38,176 bases of DNA from Deltaproteobacteria bacterium (GTDB taxonomy: Bacteria; Desulfobacterota; Deferrisomatia; Deferrisomatales; BM512): contig PKTT01000067.1 in NCBI GenBank assembly GCA_002869015.1, positions 1 through 38,176 on the forward strand. Direction: 5' to 3'. The notes under the pieces were generated by a model. That model did no database searches and was not told the DNA's origin. It was given only the letters and a program-made list of their open reading frames with translations. The position numbers were made by a program, and so were the translations under genes. Numbering within the stretch: the stretch's first letter is position 1; each line of letters begins with the position of its first letter. Of this stretch, positions 7,640 to 16,958 are shown piece by piece.

Positions 7640-8701
7640 CTATTCAGCTCGACACTTATCAAAAAATATAATGTGACGCTGGACTCCGAAGCTTACAAAC
7701 AAAAGCAGCCCCTCTGAAATTGCCTTTGCAATAAGAACCTGAATCCCCCAATGCGCATGCATATAGCTTATCGCTGCGGCGCTAATAGCTCCAAGCACCG
7801 CCACCAAGATTATATACTGCACAAATTGAATTAGCGCGCGCTTTCGTTTTTGTCTAAAAACCATATTACGCGCCATCACGAAGTAGAATAATGTAGCCCC
7901 TACTCGACTTATAACAATACTCACCGGTATATCAAGGAGGAACCAGTAGGCAAAGGTGAAGAGGATGTAATCAAGGAGCGACCCTGCAATTGACGCTGCG
8001 CTGAAGCGCACCAAAACCCAGTATATCAAAAATGAGTCACGTATGGGGCTGAAGTGGGACGCTGCATTGCCGTCGAAATAGATTTTGCGAATAGGCACCT
8101 CAAGCCAAGATACGCCACTGTGAAGTGACTCAAGGAGTGTTTCCGTTTCAAAATCGTAGCCGTTTCTAGTTGAGGTGAGGCTCTGCCGCATCAAATCGGC
8201 CGGCCATGCCCTAAGCCCAGTTTGTGTGTCATGAATCTCAGCGCAGGTTATCGCTTTGAAAATTGCAGCGGTCAGCATATTGCCAAGTTTTGAACGAAGT
8301 GGCTGTTGAGCCTCGCCGCTACGCCTACCAAGCACCAACTTGCCGGGGTTTGCTATCGCCTCCAGCGCTACTTTCAGTACATCCTCTGGGTGGTGCTGTC
8401 CATCCGCGTCTACGGTAACCGCAACTTCACCACCACGATTCAGGACCTCATTGAACCCTGTCCTTAAAGCTGCCCCCTTACCAAGGTTCACAGCATGTCG
8501 TAAAAGTTTAACCTTTGGGTTTTTCTCCAAAGATGAAAATACGTCTTCATGGACAGGTCCGCTGCCGTCATCGACAATGATAAAATCATCGAAGCCCAAC
8601 TCCTCAAGGTTACTCACCAAGCCAAGCAAAATATCATGTGAGGGAGCAAATGCTGGGATTATTATAGGCGCTTTAGAGCCATTCTTACTTGCCGTGATCA
8701 A
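7640..8701 (-). CDS. Family 2 glycosyltransferase with GtrA-like membrane domain
   Basis: Residues 10-220 are a GT2 domain of the dolichol/polyprenyl-phosphate sugar synthase type, with D-D-G-S-G at 44-48, D-A-D-G-Q at 98-102, G-R-R-S-G and D-T-Q-T-G-L-R. Residues from about 230 form four hydrophobic segments with L-L-D-Y...A-R-N-M-V-F, typical of the GtrA/DPMS_TM flippase-like domain. Such proteins load a sugar onto undecaprenyl phosphate at the inner face and may help flip it for use by GT-C enzymes, which fits its two neighbours. Translation starts at TTG (8699-8701), whose last bases overlap the TGA of the gene before it (TTGA), so the two are translationally coupled. Length is normal for the fused type. 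Confidence 0.88.
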   Translation of the reverse strand: MITASKNGSKAPIIIPAFAPSHDILLGLVSNLEELGFDDFIIVDDGSGPVHEDVFSSLEKNPKVKLLRHAVNLGKGAALRTGFNEVLNRGGEVAVTVDADGQHHPEDVLKVALEAIANPGKLVLGRRSGEAQQPLRSKLGNMLTAAIFKAITCAEIHDTQTGLRAWPADLMRQSLTSTRNGYDFETETLLESLHSGVSWLEVPIRKIYFDGNAASHFSPIRDSFLIYWVLVRFSAASIAGSLLDYILFTFAYWFLLDIPVSIVISRVGATLFYFVMARNMVFRQKRKRALIQFVQYIILVAVLGAISAAAISYMHAHWGIQVLIAKAISEGLLLFVSFGVQRHIIFFDKCRAE

Positions 8702-10404
8702 AATCCAAGCTCCGTGTATAGGAGTTCAGCTTTTTGGCGGTCAATAACATATATCCTCGTAAGTGGGTTTCGACCAACCCAATCAGGATAGTAGTCATAG
8801 TTGACCTCCTTAGTGCCTATAACCCTGTCAAAATACCCACGTCGAGGGACGCCGGGTGCCTCTATATAGTAATCCGCGAGAAGGTAGACCAGATGGTCAT
8901 AGGAAGGTCTGTCACTCTTTGACGCTAAGACTCTGACATTTCTTAGCCCAGACAAATCTATACCACCTGCACGAGCGAAAATATCTACTGATGCAGTTAC
9001 CAGGAATCTCTGTTCCGGATTTTGAGCAATATAGTCCACAAGCTCAGATGCTCGCTCCTCAGAGGAGGTGGGCTCTGCTACGCTCCAAGCTGTAGAGAAC
9101 ATACGCTGGCCATTAACACCAGTCCAAAGAAGGAAAAATGCAAGAACAACATAAGATGAGCTTCTTCCAAGGCTATTTTTTAAGGTAAAACTTATTCCTA
9201 TTCCTGAAAAGAGCGCCAAGGGGACGACTAGGGGCAGGTAATTGCGAACAATCGCCAGTCCGCTGCTCGTTATTATCATAAGGTAAGCAACGAAAAAGAG
9301 AGCGGCTGCAAAAACAAACTCCCGGTGCCTTTTTAAGGATACAACCAAGCCTATTAATGCAAAGAGATCAAGGGCAAGGGCTATGAGGATATTCGGAGAC
9401 AGCGCACTCGTCGTGACATAGCTGACGGCTTGTTTTAAATGGTCAAGCCTTCCTGTTGTACGGTAAGAGTCGAGGAGGGTGGAGGTTTCGCGGGTATAAT
9501 CCCGGCTTGTATAACCCCAATCATTGGCCACATTTACGGTGTCGAGTATTAATCCCGGATTCACTAAAAGTAGAGCTGCGAAGGAGATGATAATCGATAT
9601 TGACAGGCGCTTAAAAGTCTCGACGCGGCCAACTTTGCCGCATTGCAAAATAACAACTACGAGAACGGGTATGAGTAATGCCAGTGCTGTAAATTTTGTG
9701 CCGGTGGACATCCCCGCAACCAAAGCGGAAACATAAAGGAGCGTTGGACGATTTTCACCATCTCCCTTCAAATATGATGTTAGAAAAGCAAAAAACAGGG
9801 CTGTCATCATGACAAGGGTTGAATCAATAGCGATATGACGGCTGTGAGTGTTTATCTCCCAACTCAAAGCAATCACTGCGGCGGAGAACAACCCCGCCAT
9901 TGGAGAGTCACCTGCATCTCTAGCAGCTGAGAACTGAAAGAAAAGCCCTGCCGATGCCACTAAAATAAAGAGGTAGCGCAGCCTCACTAGAAAAGAATTG
10001 GATTTTATTTTCGCGTTAAGACCCTCTTGGATCCTCTTTATCTCAGTGGTAGGGGTAATCCTGCCACTATACTGACCCACCTTAAATGCCTCTGAGGTCA
10101 GCTCAGGTAGCGCACCAACCCACTCCGGCAAGAGCCCTGCATATCCCATTGTTGAATAAAATGAGCCGTAAAAATACTTGCTGGGCCATGCCGAAAGGTC
10201 ATTTACGCTCTCTTCCAACAACTCCTGCATGAAGTGCTCGTCCCAATGCACTCCATAATCTGCGCCCAAAAAGGCAGTGCCGACATTGAAGGTAAAGAGC
10301 ACGGCAAAAATTAGGTAAACGACATTTCTTAGCGTGTGGGAAGTTTCAAACTCACCGCCCATTCCAATCGCCTCTTCTGATTCGGTTGAAATCTTGGGGG
10401 TCAT
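8698..10404 (-). CDS. GT-C/GT39-like membrane glycosyltransferase
   Basis: This is a 568-residue protein with about ten membrane segments. After the first helix comes the periplasmic loop A-D-Y-G-V-H-W-D-E-H-F (D54, E55), the place and type of the acidic motif of GT39 enzymes such as ArnT and protein O-mannosyltransferases. Further on, H-S-R-H-I-A-I-D-S-T resembles the conserved arginine/aspartate helix of that family. GT39 proteins move a sugar from a polyprenyl-phosphate carrier to lipid A, protein or another acceptor on the outer face of the inner membrane. The partner at 7640 could make the carrier. I chose ATG 10402-10404, with AGGA upstream. A TTG 7 codons earlier (10423-10425) has no ribosome binding site. 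The acceptor is unknown. Confidence 0.78.
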   Translation of the reverse strand: MTPKISTESEEAIGMGGEFETSHTLRNVVYLIFAVLFTFNVGTAFLGADYGVHWDEHFMQELLEESVNDLSAWPSKYFYGSFYSTMGYAGLLPEWVGALPELTSEAFKVGQYSGRITPTTEIKRIQEGLNAKIKSNSFLVRLRYLFILVASAGLFFQFSAARDAGDSPMAGLFSAAVIALSWEINTHSRHIAIDSTLVMMTALFFAFLTSYLKGDGENRPTLLYVSALVAGMSTGTKFTALALLIPVLVVVILQCGKVGRVETFKRLSISIIISFAALLLVNPGLILDTVNVANDWGYTSRDYTRETSTLLDSYRTTGRLDHLKQAVSYVTTSALSPNILIALALDLFALIGLVVSLKRHREFVFAAALFFVAYLMIITSSGLAIVRNYLPLVVPLALFSGIGISFTLKNSLGRSSSYVVLAFFLLWTGVNGQRMFSTAWSVAEPTSSEERASELVDYIAQNPEQRFLVTASVDIFARAGGIDLSGLRNVRVLASKSDRPSYDHLVYLLADYYIEAPGVPRRGYFDRVIGTKEVNYDYYPDWVGRNPLTRIYVIDRQKAELLYTELGF

Positions 10405-10489
10405 CCTCAATCCTGGCGCTAACAAAAGTTTTTGTCGCCTAAAAATCTAACGTACTCTTTAAAAAATTATTTTCCCCGGCAGGTACCCC

Positions 10490-11413
10490 TTACGGGGGGC
10501 ATTCGCCGCAGACTGAGCGGAAGAGGTTGGTAGAGAGATAGCGGTCACCCCTGTCAGGAAAGATCGTTACTATTGTCCCCTCACCCAGTTCATCCGCCAT
10601 CTTTAGTGCCCCGACCAAGGCCGCGCCGCTGGACATACCTACGAATAGACCCTCTTTGGAGGCAAGCAGCCTCGCCGCCTCAAATGCATCCTCATCCTGT
10701 ATGGGGAAGTTGATATCGATCTTGGAGGGGTCGTAGATACCCGGCACGATAGCCTCCTCCATATTTTTCAGGCCCTGGATTCTATGCCCCGGTAGAGGCT
10801 CAGCTGCGACCACTTTGATATTCGGATTTTTCTCTTTGAGGAACCTGCCTGCTCCCATAATAGTCCCGGAGGTGCCTAGCCCTGCTACAAAAGCATCTAT
10901 ATTTCCACCGGTCTGCTCCCATATCTCAGGCCCTGTGGTCTCATAGTGGGCAAGGACGTTGGCGGGGTTTTCAAACTGGTTGGGCATAAAATAAGTTTCG
11001 GGGTCATCGGCGATGATATGCCGGGCCTGCCTTATGGCTCCATCTGTGGCGTCGCAAGCAGGGGAGAGGACAAGTTCCGCGCCATAACCCTCAAGAATTG
11101 CGCGACGCTCCATGGATACGCAGGCGGGCATTACCAATTTTACCTTGTAGCCCCTTGCTGCCCCAATCATAGCCAGCGCTATACCCGTGTTCCCGGAGGT
11201 AGCTTCCAGGATCACCTTGTCTCGGGTCAGCTCGCCCGATTTTTCAGCTTCACGAACCATGACCCACGCGGCGCGATCCTTTACTGAACCACCAACGCAG
11301 CTTCCCTCAAGCTTGGCTAAGATCGTAACTTTAGGGTTATCGCAAAGGTTTTGTATCTTTACCAGAGGGGTCTTTCCGATAGCCCCTGTAAGCTCTTCAG
11401 CGAATGCACTCAC
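10490..11413 (-). CDS. Cysteine synthase (CysK/CysM family)
   Basis: The PLP enzyme forms L-cysteine from O-acetylserine (or a related activated serine) and sulfide or thiosulfate. It has 307 residues, with the PLP lysine K45 in G-G-S-V-K-D-R, the substrate loop T-S-G-N-T-G at 72-77, and [10 protein letters not shown] for phosphate binding. The C-terminal [11 protein letters not shown] is closest to the CysM-like subgroup. Two things are odd: the usual N-P before the PLP motif is replaced by C39-V40, and the chain ends in C-G-E-C-P-P. A very good GGAGGTG lies 6 bases before the GTG start. It is the last gene of the long minus-strand run, 21 bases after the ComEA-like gene. Whether it prefers sulfide, thiosulfate or O-phosphoserine cannot be told from here, so cysK versus cysM is left open. 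Confidence 0.9.
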   Translation of the reverse strand: MSAFAEELTGAIGKTPLVKIQNLCDNPKVTILAKLEGSCVGGSVKDRAAWVMVREAEKSGELTRDKVILEATSGNTGIALAMIGAARGYKVKLVMPACVSMERRAILEGYGAELVLSPACDATDGAIRQARHIIADDPETYFMPNQFENPANVLAHYETTGPEIWEQTGGNIDAFVAGLGTSGTIMGAGRFLKEKNPNIKVVAAEPLPGHRIQGLKNMEEAIVPGIYDPSKIDINFPIQDEDAFEAARLLASKEGLFVGMSSGAALVGALKMADELGEGTIVTIFPDRGDRYLSTNLFRSVCGECPP

Positions 11414-11434
11414 TTTTACACCTCCAAAACAAAA

Positions 11435-11797
11435 CTAACGGGAGCTATGAAACCACCCCCTGAGTTTTTGATATTTAACCTTGCCGATGCCAGGCACCTC
11501 CGGCAGGCGGTCCAAATCCTTAACCAGCATATCTCTGTTTTCCATTAGGGAGGAGGCTGTGCTAGGCCCAACGGTGGGCAAGGAGAGGATATCCAGATAA
11601 CTTGCGCTAGCCAAATCCAGCTGCTCGCCTAAAAGCAGCCCCCGCCATCCCTCAAAAAAGGTGCGATCGGCAGTTGTACTTACAGGCTTTAAGTGGCTGG
11701 CGGTAATTGGTACCGCAAGCGCAATGAGGATAGCGAACGCCCCCGTCGCCATCAGGCCGACTCCCAAAGGGGCGTCAAAGGGGTTACTGCTCTTCAA
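11435..11797 (-). CDS. ComEA-like helix-hairpin-helix protein with one membrane anchor
   Basis: The 120-residue protein has one membrane helix (about residues 12-33) followed by a tandem helix-hairpin-helix region. [22 protein letters not shown] and V-P-G-I-G-K-V-K are its two hairpins. ComEA proteins bind double-stranded DNA at the outer face of the inner membrane during DNA uptake. Many short HhH proteins of this type exist in bacteria that are not known to be competent, so the role is open. The first hairpin has T-V-G instead of the usual G-I-G, which could weaken DNA binding. The start is TTG with GAGGAG 4 bases upstream. It overlaps the 3' end of cimA by 14 bases, so it is probably translated with it. 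Confidence 0.75.
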   Translation of the reverse strand: MKSSNPFDAPLGVGLMATGAFAILIALAVPITASHLKPVSTTADRTFFEGWRGLLLGEQLDLASASYLDILSLPTVGPSTASSLMENRDMLVKDLDRLPEVPGIGKVKYQKLRGWFHSSR

Positions 11798-13361
11798 GGC
11801 TCTCCTCGCGGAGGAGCTTATATTCGATGGAGTCGACTAGGGCAAGATATGATGCTTGTATAATGTTCTGGCTAACCCCGACAGTTCCCCACCTGTTTTT
11901 ACCATCGCTGGATTCGATGAGAACCCTTACGCGTGCGCCGGTGCCGTCGTCGCCCTCAAGGACTCGAACCTTGAAGTCTACCAATCGCACCTCCTTTATG
12001 GAGGGGTAGAACTTCTCCAAGGCTTTTCTAAGAGCGCAGTCAAGGGCATTTACCGGACCATTTCCAAGCGATGCGGTATGCTCCACCTCCCCGCCGACGC
12101 TAACCATTATGGCGGCTTCGGAGATCGGTATCTCATCCGCTGCCCGCTTCTCGTCAATTACACGAAAACCTACCAGGTCAAAGAAGGTCCGGTGAAGGCC
12201 AAGGCGCTTTTTGAGGAGTATCTCAAAGGATGCCTCCGCGCCCTCATACATGTAACCCTCACCCTCAAGGCGCTTTAGCTCCTCAAGAACATCCGCCGCC
12301 GCAGGGTCGTCCGGGTTTATGGAGATACCTATCTTCTCCGCCTTTGAAAGGACACTGGCTTTACCCGCAAGGTCGGAGAGGAGGATTCGCTGCCGGTTAC
12401 CTACTGCTGATGGGTCTATGTGCTCATAGGTAAGGGGATTTCGCATGACCCCGGAGACATGGACGCCCCCTTTATGGGCGAAGGCCGAGTCGCCGACGAA
12501 GGGCTGGTGCTTGTCGTGGGGCAGGTTTGCAAGCTCATCGACGTAGCGTGATACCTCTCTGAGTTCACCCAGCTTGCCTTCAGGCAAGCACTGATGCCCC
12601 TGCTTAAGCATGAGCGTGGGTATTATCGATACGAGGTTGGCGTTGCCGCAGCGCTCTCCATAGCCGTTGAAGGTGCCCTGCACATGGGTTACTCCCGAAT
12701 CCACCCCCATGAGGGTATTGGCGACCGCCAGCTCACCATCGTTGTGGCAATGGATGCCCAGCGGTATATCAACAACCTGTCGAACTCTCTTGACCATCTC
12801 CCCAATCTCCCAGGGGAGGCTCCCGCCATTCGTATCGCAAAGGACGATTACCTTGGCGCCGCCTCTGGCGGCTGCCTTCATAGTCTCTATTGAATACTCA
12901 GGGTTGGCTTTGAAGCCGTCGAAAAAGTGCTCCGCGTCATAGATGACCTCCTCCACCCGTGAGGATAGATAGGCAACGGTCTTCTCTATTATCTCAAGGT
13001 TTTTGTCGAGAGGTATGCGAAGCGCTTCGGTAACGTGGAGGTCCCACGTTTTCCCGAATATTGTGCAAACCGGAGTCCCTGCGGAGAGGAGGCGCTGAAC
13101 ATTCGGGTCATCCTCGGGGGAGAGGTCGGCGCGGCAGGTGGAGCCAAAGGCGCAGAGCTTTGAATTTAAAAAGCGCTCCTTGGCCGCCATCTCGAAGAAC
13201 ATGATATCTTTGGGGTTTGAGCCGGGCCAGCCCCCCTCGATGTAGTGGACGCCGAGGTCATCAAGCCTTAGAGCAATGCGCACCTTGTCCTCAGCGGAGA
13301 AGGATATATCCTCCGCCTGGGTGCCATCCCTCAGGGTAGTATCATAGAGTTTTACAATCAT
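11784..13361 (-). CDS. cimA: (R)-citramalate synthase
   Basis: It condenses pyruvate with acetyl-CoA to (R)-citramalate, the first step of the threonine-independent route to isoleucine. The 525-residue length and opening [14 protein letters not shown] fit the CimA group rather than LeuA or homocitrate synthase. The metal site H-C-H-N-D is present, as is [13 protein letters not shown]. After a linker near residue 370 comes the C-terminal LeuA-type regulatory domain, which in this family binds the end product. With nifJ supplying acetyl-CoA from pyruvate, both substrates are at hand. It lies 18 bases after lysC. The ribosome binding site is weak, so it probably relies on coupling. Confidence in the family is high. 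Confidence 0.93.
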   Translation of the reverse strand: MIVKLYDTTLRDGTQAEDISFSAEDKVRIALRLDDLGVHYIEGGWPGSNPKDIMFFEMAAKERFLNSKLCAFGSTCRADLSPEDDPNVQRLLSAGTPVCTIFGKTWDLHVTEALRIPLDKNLEIIEKTVAYLSSRVEEVIYDAEHFFDGFKANPEYSIETMKAAARGGAKVIVLCDTNGGSLPWEIGEMVKRVRQVVDIPLGIHCHNDGELAVANTLMGVDSGVTHVQGTFNGYGERCGNANLVSIIPTLMLKQGHQCLPEGKLGELREVSRYVDELANLPHDKHQPFVGDSAFAHKGGVHVSGVMRNPLTYEHIDPSAVGNRQRILLSDLAGKASVLSKAEKIGISINPDDPAAADVLEELKRLEGEGYMYEGAEASFEILLKKRLGLHRTFFDLVGFRVIDEKRAADEIPISEAAIMVSVGGEVEHTASLGNGPVNALDCALRKALEKFYPSIKEVRLVDFKVRVLEGDDGTGARVRVLIESSDGKNRWGTVGVSQNIIQASYLALVDSIEYKLLREESLEEQ

Positions 13362-13379
13362 TTCACAATCGCTTTAAAG

Positions 13380-14612
13380 CTACTCGATGTTTGGAGCGGG
13401 ACCTTCGAGTCCAAATGCATCATGCAGTACCCGAACAGCCAGTTCTGTGTACTTTTCCTCAATTACGCAGGAAACCTTGATCTCGGAGGTTGAAATCATA
13501 AGGATGTTAACCCCCTCCGCGGCAAGCACTTTGAACATCTTCGCTGCGACGCCAGCATGGCTGCGCATCCCGACGCCTACGATTGAGATCTTCGCAATCT
13601 CCTTGTTGGCGGATATCTCCTCCGCCTCCAGCTCATCAGCTACGGGTTTTATTACATCCAAGGTCTTTGAGAGGTCGGTTTGAGGAACGGTAAAGGTAAG
13701 CGATGCCTTGCCACCTTCGCCGATATCCTGGACTATCACATCAACAACTATATTCTCCTCGGATAGCGCGCCAAAGATCTTTGCGACGATGCCGGGCTTG
13801 TCCGGAACGCCCTTTACAGAGACCTTGGCCTCCTTGCGATCGTAAGCGATACCCGAAACTATTACCTGTTCCATACTGTCGTCCTCCTCGACGACCCACG
13901 TCCCCTCATTTTCATTAAAGGAGGAACGCACGTGAATCGGAACGCCATACTTTTTGGCGAATTCAACAGAGCGAATCTGAAGCACCTTTGCGCCAACGCT
14001 GGCTAGCTCCAGCATCTCATCATAGGAAATCTTGTCCAGCTTCCGCGCCTTGGGACAAAGGTTGGGGTCAGTGGTATAGACCCCATCCACATCCGTGTAT
14101 ATCTCGCAGGAGTCAGCCCCGAGCGCCGCCGCTATGGCAACCGCGCTTGTATCAGAGCCGCCCCTGCCCAGTGTCGTAATGTTGCCGCTGGGGTCAACTC
14201 CCTGAAATCCGGCTACGACTGCGACCTCGCCATTGGCGAGCGTCCCCTTGATGCCTCCTGTCTCGACGTCGGATATGCGGGCGCGGGTATGCGCTGAGTC
14301 GGTTACCACCTTAATCTGCGAACCGGTGAAAGAGCGAGCCGGAATGCCCATGTTTCGCAGCGTTATGGCAAGGAGCGCTATCGTAACCTGCTCTCCCGTC
14401 GACATCAGGACATCCATCTCCCGAGGCTCAGGGCGCTCGGTTATGGAGTTTGCCATATTAATAAGGTTATCCGTGTGCCCCGACATAGCGGATACGACCA
14501 CTACTACGTTGTCCCCCTCGGCGTGACGTTTTGCCACACGGCGGGCGACATTTGCAATCCTTTCAACATCTCCAACGGAGGTGCCGCCATACTTCTGAAC
14601 CACCAATGCCAT
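13380..14612 (-). CDS. lysC: Aspartate kinase
   Basis: The enzyme phosphorylates aspartate, opening the lysine, threonine, methionine and diaminopimelate pathway. At 410 residues it is the short, monofunctional type. It begins [11 protein letters not shown] (the kinase motif) and carries [11 protein letters not shown] in the catalytic core. Two ACT domains from about residue 265 onward hold the feedback site. AAGGA lies 7 bases before the ATG. lpdA ends 3 bases upstream and cimA starts 18 bases downstream. The lysC-cimA pairing joins two branched-chain/aspartate-family entry enzymes and is seen in Geobacter-type genomes. Confidence 0.95.
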   Translation of the reverse strand: MALVVQKYGGTSVGDVERIANVARRVAKRHAEGDNVVVVVSAMSGHTDNLINMANSITERPEPREMDVLMSTGEQVTIALLAITLRNMGIPARSFTGSQIKVVTDSAHTRARISDVETGGIKGTLANGEVAVVAGFQGVDPSGNITTLGRGGSDTSAVAIAAALGADSCEIYTDVDGVYTTDPNLCPKARKLDKISYDEMLELASVGAKVLQIRSVEFAKKYGVPIHVRSSFNENEGTWVVEEDDSMEQVIVSGIAYDRKEAKVSVKGVPDKPGIVAKIFGALSEENIVVDVIVQDIGEGGKASLTFTVPQTDLSKTLDVIKPVADELEAEEISANKEIAKISIVGVGMRSHAGVAAKMFKVLAAEGVNILMISTSEIKVSCVIEEKYTELAVRVLHDAFGLEGPAPNIE

Positions 14613-14615
14613 TTA

Positions 14616-16022
14616 CTAGTCCTTCTTTTCGCGGCGCTTCCGCCCTGCTTTATGGATTGCCAGACCCATTGTATCCTCACTCGCCTCAAGGATAACCTCG
14701 CTGAGGGTCGGGTGAGCGTGGATTGTAGTTACGATGTCGCCCGGCGACGCCTCTACACGAATGGCAAGGGCCAGCTCGGCGACTAGCTCCGCCGCACCTA
14801 CACCAACGATGGTCCCGCCTAGTATGCGCCCTGTATCAGCGCTTGACAGGAGCTTTACAAACCCCTCCTTTTCGCCCATACAGACCGCCTTGCCGCTCGC
14901 GGCAAAAGCGAAGCGCCCAACTTTATAGGGAGTTCCGGCCTCTTTTAGCTGCGACTCAAGGAGGCCGACGGAGGAGACCTCAGGTGAGGTAAAGGTAGCC
15001 CTCGGGGTGGTCGTATAGTCCATCCAGTACTTTTTGCCGATGGTATTGTGCATAGCCACCAGCGCCTCATTTGTGGCTACATGGGCGAGCATGTACTTTC
15101 CGACCACGTCGCCTACCGCATAGACTCCAGGCACCGAGGTCTCCATCGCATCGCTAACCTCAATGAAGCCTCTCTTGTCTGTCTTTATTCCCGCATCTTT
15201 AAGGCCAATGCCTGAGGAGACGGGCTTTCTGCCAATTGAGACTACAACTCGATCGCAGACAATCTCTTCGCCGCCCTCAATGGTAACGGTTACTGTCTCA
15301 TCTTTCGCAACCGCCGAAGCGACCTTGACGCCTGTCATAAATTCAACGCCCTGCTTGGTGAGGGCTTTTTGTACTGTTCGTGACGCTTCTTTGTCCTCGG
15401 TTGAGAGGATGCGATCAAGCATCTCGACCACTGTTACCTTGGAGCCGAAGGAAGAGAAGATATGCGCAAGCTCGCAGCCAATAACGCCGCCGCCCACTAT
15501 GACGAGGCGCTCTGGGAGGTCGGAGAGGGCCCAGATATCGTCTGTAGTTACAATCTTCTCGCCATCCACCGGTATCGACGGGATGAGTATGGGGGTGGAG
15601 CCAGTGGCGATGATTATCGACCGGGCTTCAATGCGTTTTTTGCCCGACTCTGTCTCGACGACTATTTCCTCCGGGCCATCAAGGACACCTGTGCCCTTAA
15701 TAACCTCTACGCCATTCGCCTTCAGCAGCTGGGCGACTCCGCCGACCAGCTCATCAACGACTTCATCTTTGCGTTCGACGCATTTAGTTAGGTCAAAGGT
15801 GGGCGCTCCGGCATTTATGCCAAATTCTTCGGCGTCCGCGAGCATCTTCATCCGCTCAGCGCTCGCGTAGAATGCCTTTGAGGGAATGCACCCCCTGTTC
15901 AGGCAGGCACCGCCCAGCTCCCCCTTCTCGATGAGGCAAACCTTAAGCCCCAGCTGACCACCACGGATAGCACCAACATATCCTCCCGGACCACCTCCGA
16001 GAATAGCGACCTCATAGACCAC
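14616..16022 (-). CDS. lpdA: Dihydrolipoyl dehydrogenase (E3)
   Basis: The flavoenzyme reoxidises dihydrolipoyl groups with NAD+. It is 468 residues, full length. The FAD motif G-G-G-P-G-G-Y at 9-15 and the redox disulfide C40-L-N-R-G-C45 are present. The NAD-binding G-G-G-V-I-G-C-E and the C-terminal active-site H-A-H-P-T-L-S-E are also there. A basic tail (G-R-K-R-R-E-K-K-D) follows. The start is GTG with GAGGGAG 7 bases before it, inside the end of tsaE. No E1 or E2 genes are in view, and pyruvate is handled by nifJ. The partner may therefore be a glycine-cleavage, 2-oxoacid or other lipoyl complex elsewhere. Its insertion between tsaE and lysC breaks the order usual in related genomes. 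Confidence 0.94.
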   Translation of the reverse strand: MVYEVAILGGGPGGYVGAIRGGQLGLKVCLIEKGELGGACLNRGCIPSKAFYASAERMKMLADAEEFGINAGAPTFDLTKCVERKDEVVDELVGGVAQLLKANGVEVIKGTGVLDGPEEIVVETESGKKRIEARSIIIATGSTPILIPSIPVDGEKIVTTDDIWALSDLPERLVIVGGGVIGCELAHIFSSFGSKVTVVEMLDRILSTEDKEASRTVQKALTKQGVEFMTGVKVASAVAKDETVTVTIEGGEEIVCDRVVVSIGRKPVSSGIGLKDAGIKTDKRGFIEVSDAMETSVPGVYAVGDVVGKYMLAHVATNEALVAMHNTIGKKYWMDYTTTPRATFTSPEVSSVGLLESQLKEAGTPYKVGRFAFAASGKAVCMGEKEGFVKLLSSADTGRILGGTIVGVGAAELVAELALAIRVEASPGDIVTTIHAHPTLSEVILEASEDTMGLAIHKAGRKRREKKD

Positions 16023-16026
16023 GGCT

Positions 16027-16512
16027 CTACTCCCTCGTAGATAAAGCAGACCCTACATGTGACGCAACCTTCAATGAAAGCTCGCCCTGAGGGTCAAAAA
16101 GAAAAACGCGCCCCTCACCCTCCATTATCTCTATGGTGATGAGTAGGCGATCCTCTCCCAGGTGCTGGAGAAAATCATCGGGCCATTCTACCACGCTTAC
16201 ACCCGCTCGGCCCAATACTTCCTCTAGCCCAAGCTCGTGAGGGTCTGACCCCTCGTCAAGTCGGTAGAAATCAAGATGGTTGAGGGGAAGTCTACCCTCA
16301 TAACACTTGTGTATCGTAAAGGTTGGACTGGAAACATATTCCGGCCTAGGCACCCCAAGCCCTTTAGCGATGCCTTTAGTAAGGTGGGTTTTACCTGCGC
16401 CAAGGTCACCACGGAGCAGAACAACCAACCCATCCTCAGCGGCCTCTCCGATAAGCTCACCTAAAGCCAGCGTCTCTTCCAGGTTCTTTACCCTGACCTC
16501 AAATGGCATCAC
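16027..16512 (-). CDS. tsaE: tRNA threonylcarbamoyladenosine synthesis ATPase TsaE
   Basis: TsaE hydrolyses ATP to drive the TsaB-TsaD complex that makes t6A37 in ANN-decoding tRNAs. The 161-residue chain has the Walker A box G-D-L-G-A-G-K-T at 35-42, the S-P-T-F-T-I-H switch segment, and H-L-D-F-Y-R-L-D followed by V-E-W-P, all diagnostic. Two adjacent starts exist, GTG 16510-16512 and ATG 16507-16509. Either overlaps the 3' end of the CBS gene by 11-14 bases, implying coupled translation. tsaB and tsaD are not in the window. Confidence 0.94.
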   Translation of the reverse strand: MMPFEVRVKNLEETLALGELIGEAAEDGLVVLLRGDLGAGKTHLTKGIAKGLGVPRPEYVSSPTFTIHKCYEGRLPLNHLDFYRLDEGSDPHELGLEEVLGRAGVSVVEWPDDFLQHLGEDRLLITIEIMEGEGRVFLFDPQGELSLKVASHVGSALSTRE

Positions 16513-16954
16513 CCATCGCCTTGATTATATCCCGTTTGCCAACGATCCCTATGATATCGCCATTTTCATCCACTACCGGGAGAGTGTAGGCCCCCGAATC
16601 GCCCATCAGCGTGGCGACATCCGAGTGGGTGGCGTCAGGAGAGACCGTAACGGCCTCCTTCATTATATCGCCCACTGTTGAGGCGGCGACTACCCGCATC
16701 TCCTCCTCAAGCTTCTTGTTGGCGCCGAAGGAGAAAACGGAGTCAAATAGGGTAAAAAAAGTCGGGATGTGAAGCTTTTGATCACGGTGAATCAGGTCGC
16801 GCTCACTCACAACTCCCACCAGCCTTTTATTTTCATCCACAACGGGAAATCCGCTGACTCCAGTGTCAAGAAAAAGCTTTGCCAACTCGCCCACCGGTGT
16901 TGTAGGCATAACGGTGAGCACGTCACCTGTCATAAACTCTCTCACCTTCTTCAT
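16499..16954 (-). CDS. Tandem CBS-domain protein
   Basis: This 151-residue protein consists of two CBS domains and little else. The first reads M-T-G-D-V-L-T-V...G-V-S-G-F-P-V-V-D...V-G-V-V-S-E-R-D, and the second, after a linker of about 40 residues, D-I-M-K-E-A-V-T-V...Y-T-L-P-V-V-D...I-G-I-V-G-K-R-D. Paired CBS domains bind adenine nucleotides, S-adenosylmethionine or sometimes cyclic di-AMP. A diadenylate cyclase is encoded in the same gene run (cdaA), so a c-di-AMP or ATP/AMP sensor is a fair guess but only that. I chose ATG 16952-16954, which follows the nnr stop by 4 bases. An ATG-less extension to 16990 would overlap nnr. Confidence 0.85.
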   Translation of the reverse strand: MKKVREFMTGDVLTVMPTTPVGELAKLFLDTGVSGFPVVDENKRLVGVVSERDLIHRDQKLHIPTFFTLFDSVFSFGANKKLEEEMRVVAASTVGDIMKEAVTVSPDATHSDVATLMGDSGAYTLPVVDENGDIIGIVGKRDIIKAMGDAI

Positions 16955-16958
16955 CTCG

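Noticed and set aside
10440-10500. Terminator after the cysteine synthase gene
   Set aside because: Only a 4-pair CCCC/GGGG stem near the stop, with the T-rich stretch too far away to support a call.
15163-15870. Plus-strand frame of 235 codons
   Set aside because: Antisense of lpdA, Ser/Thr/Pro-rich with no motif; lpdA is complete on the other strand.
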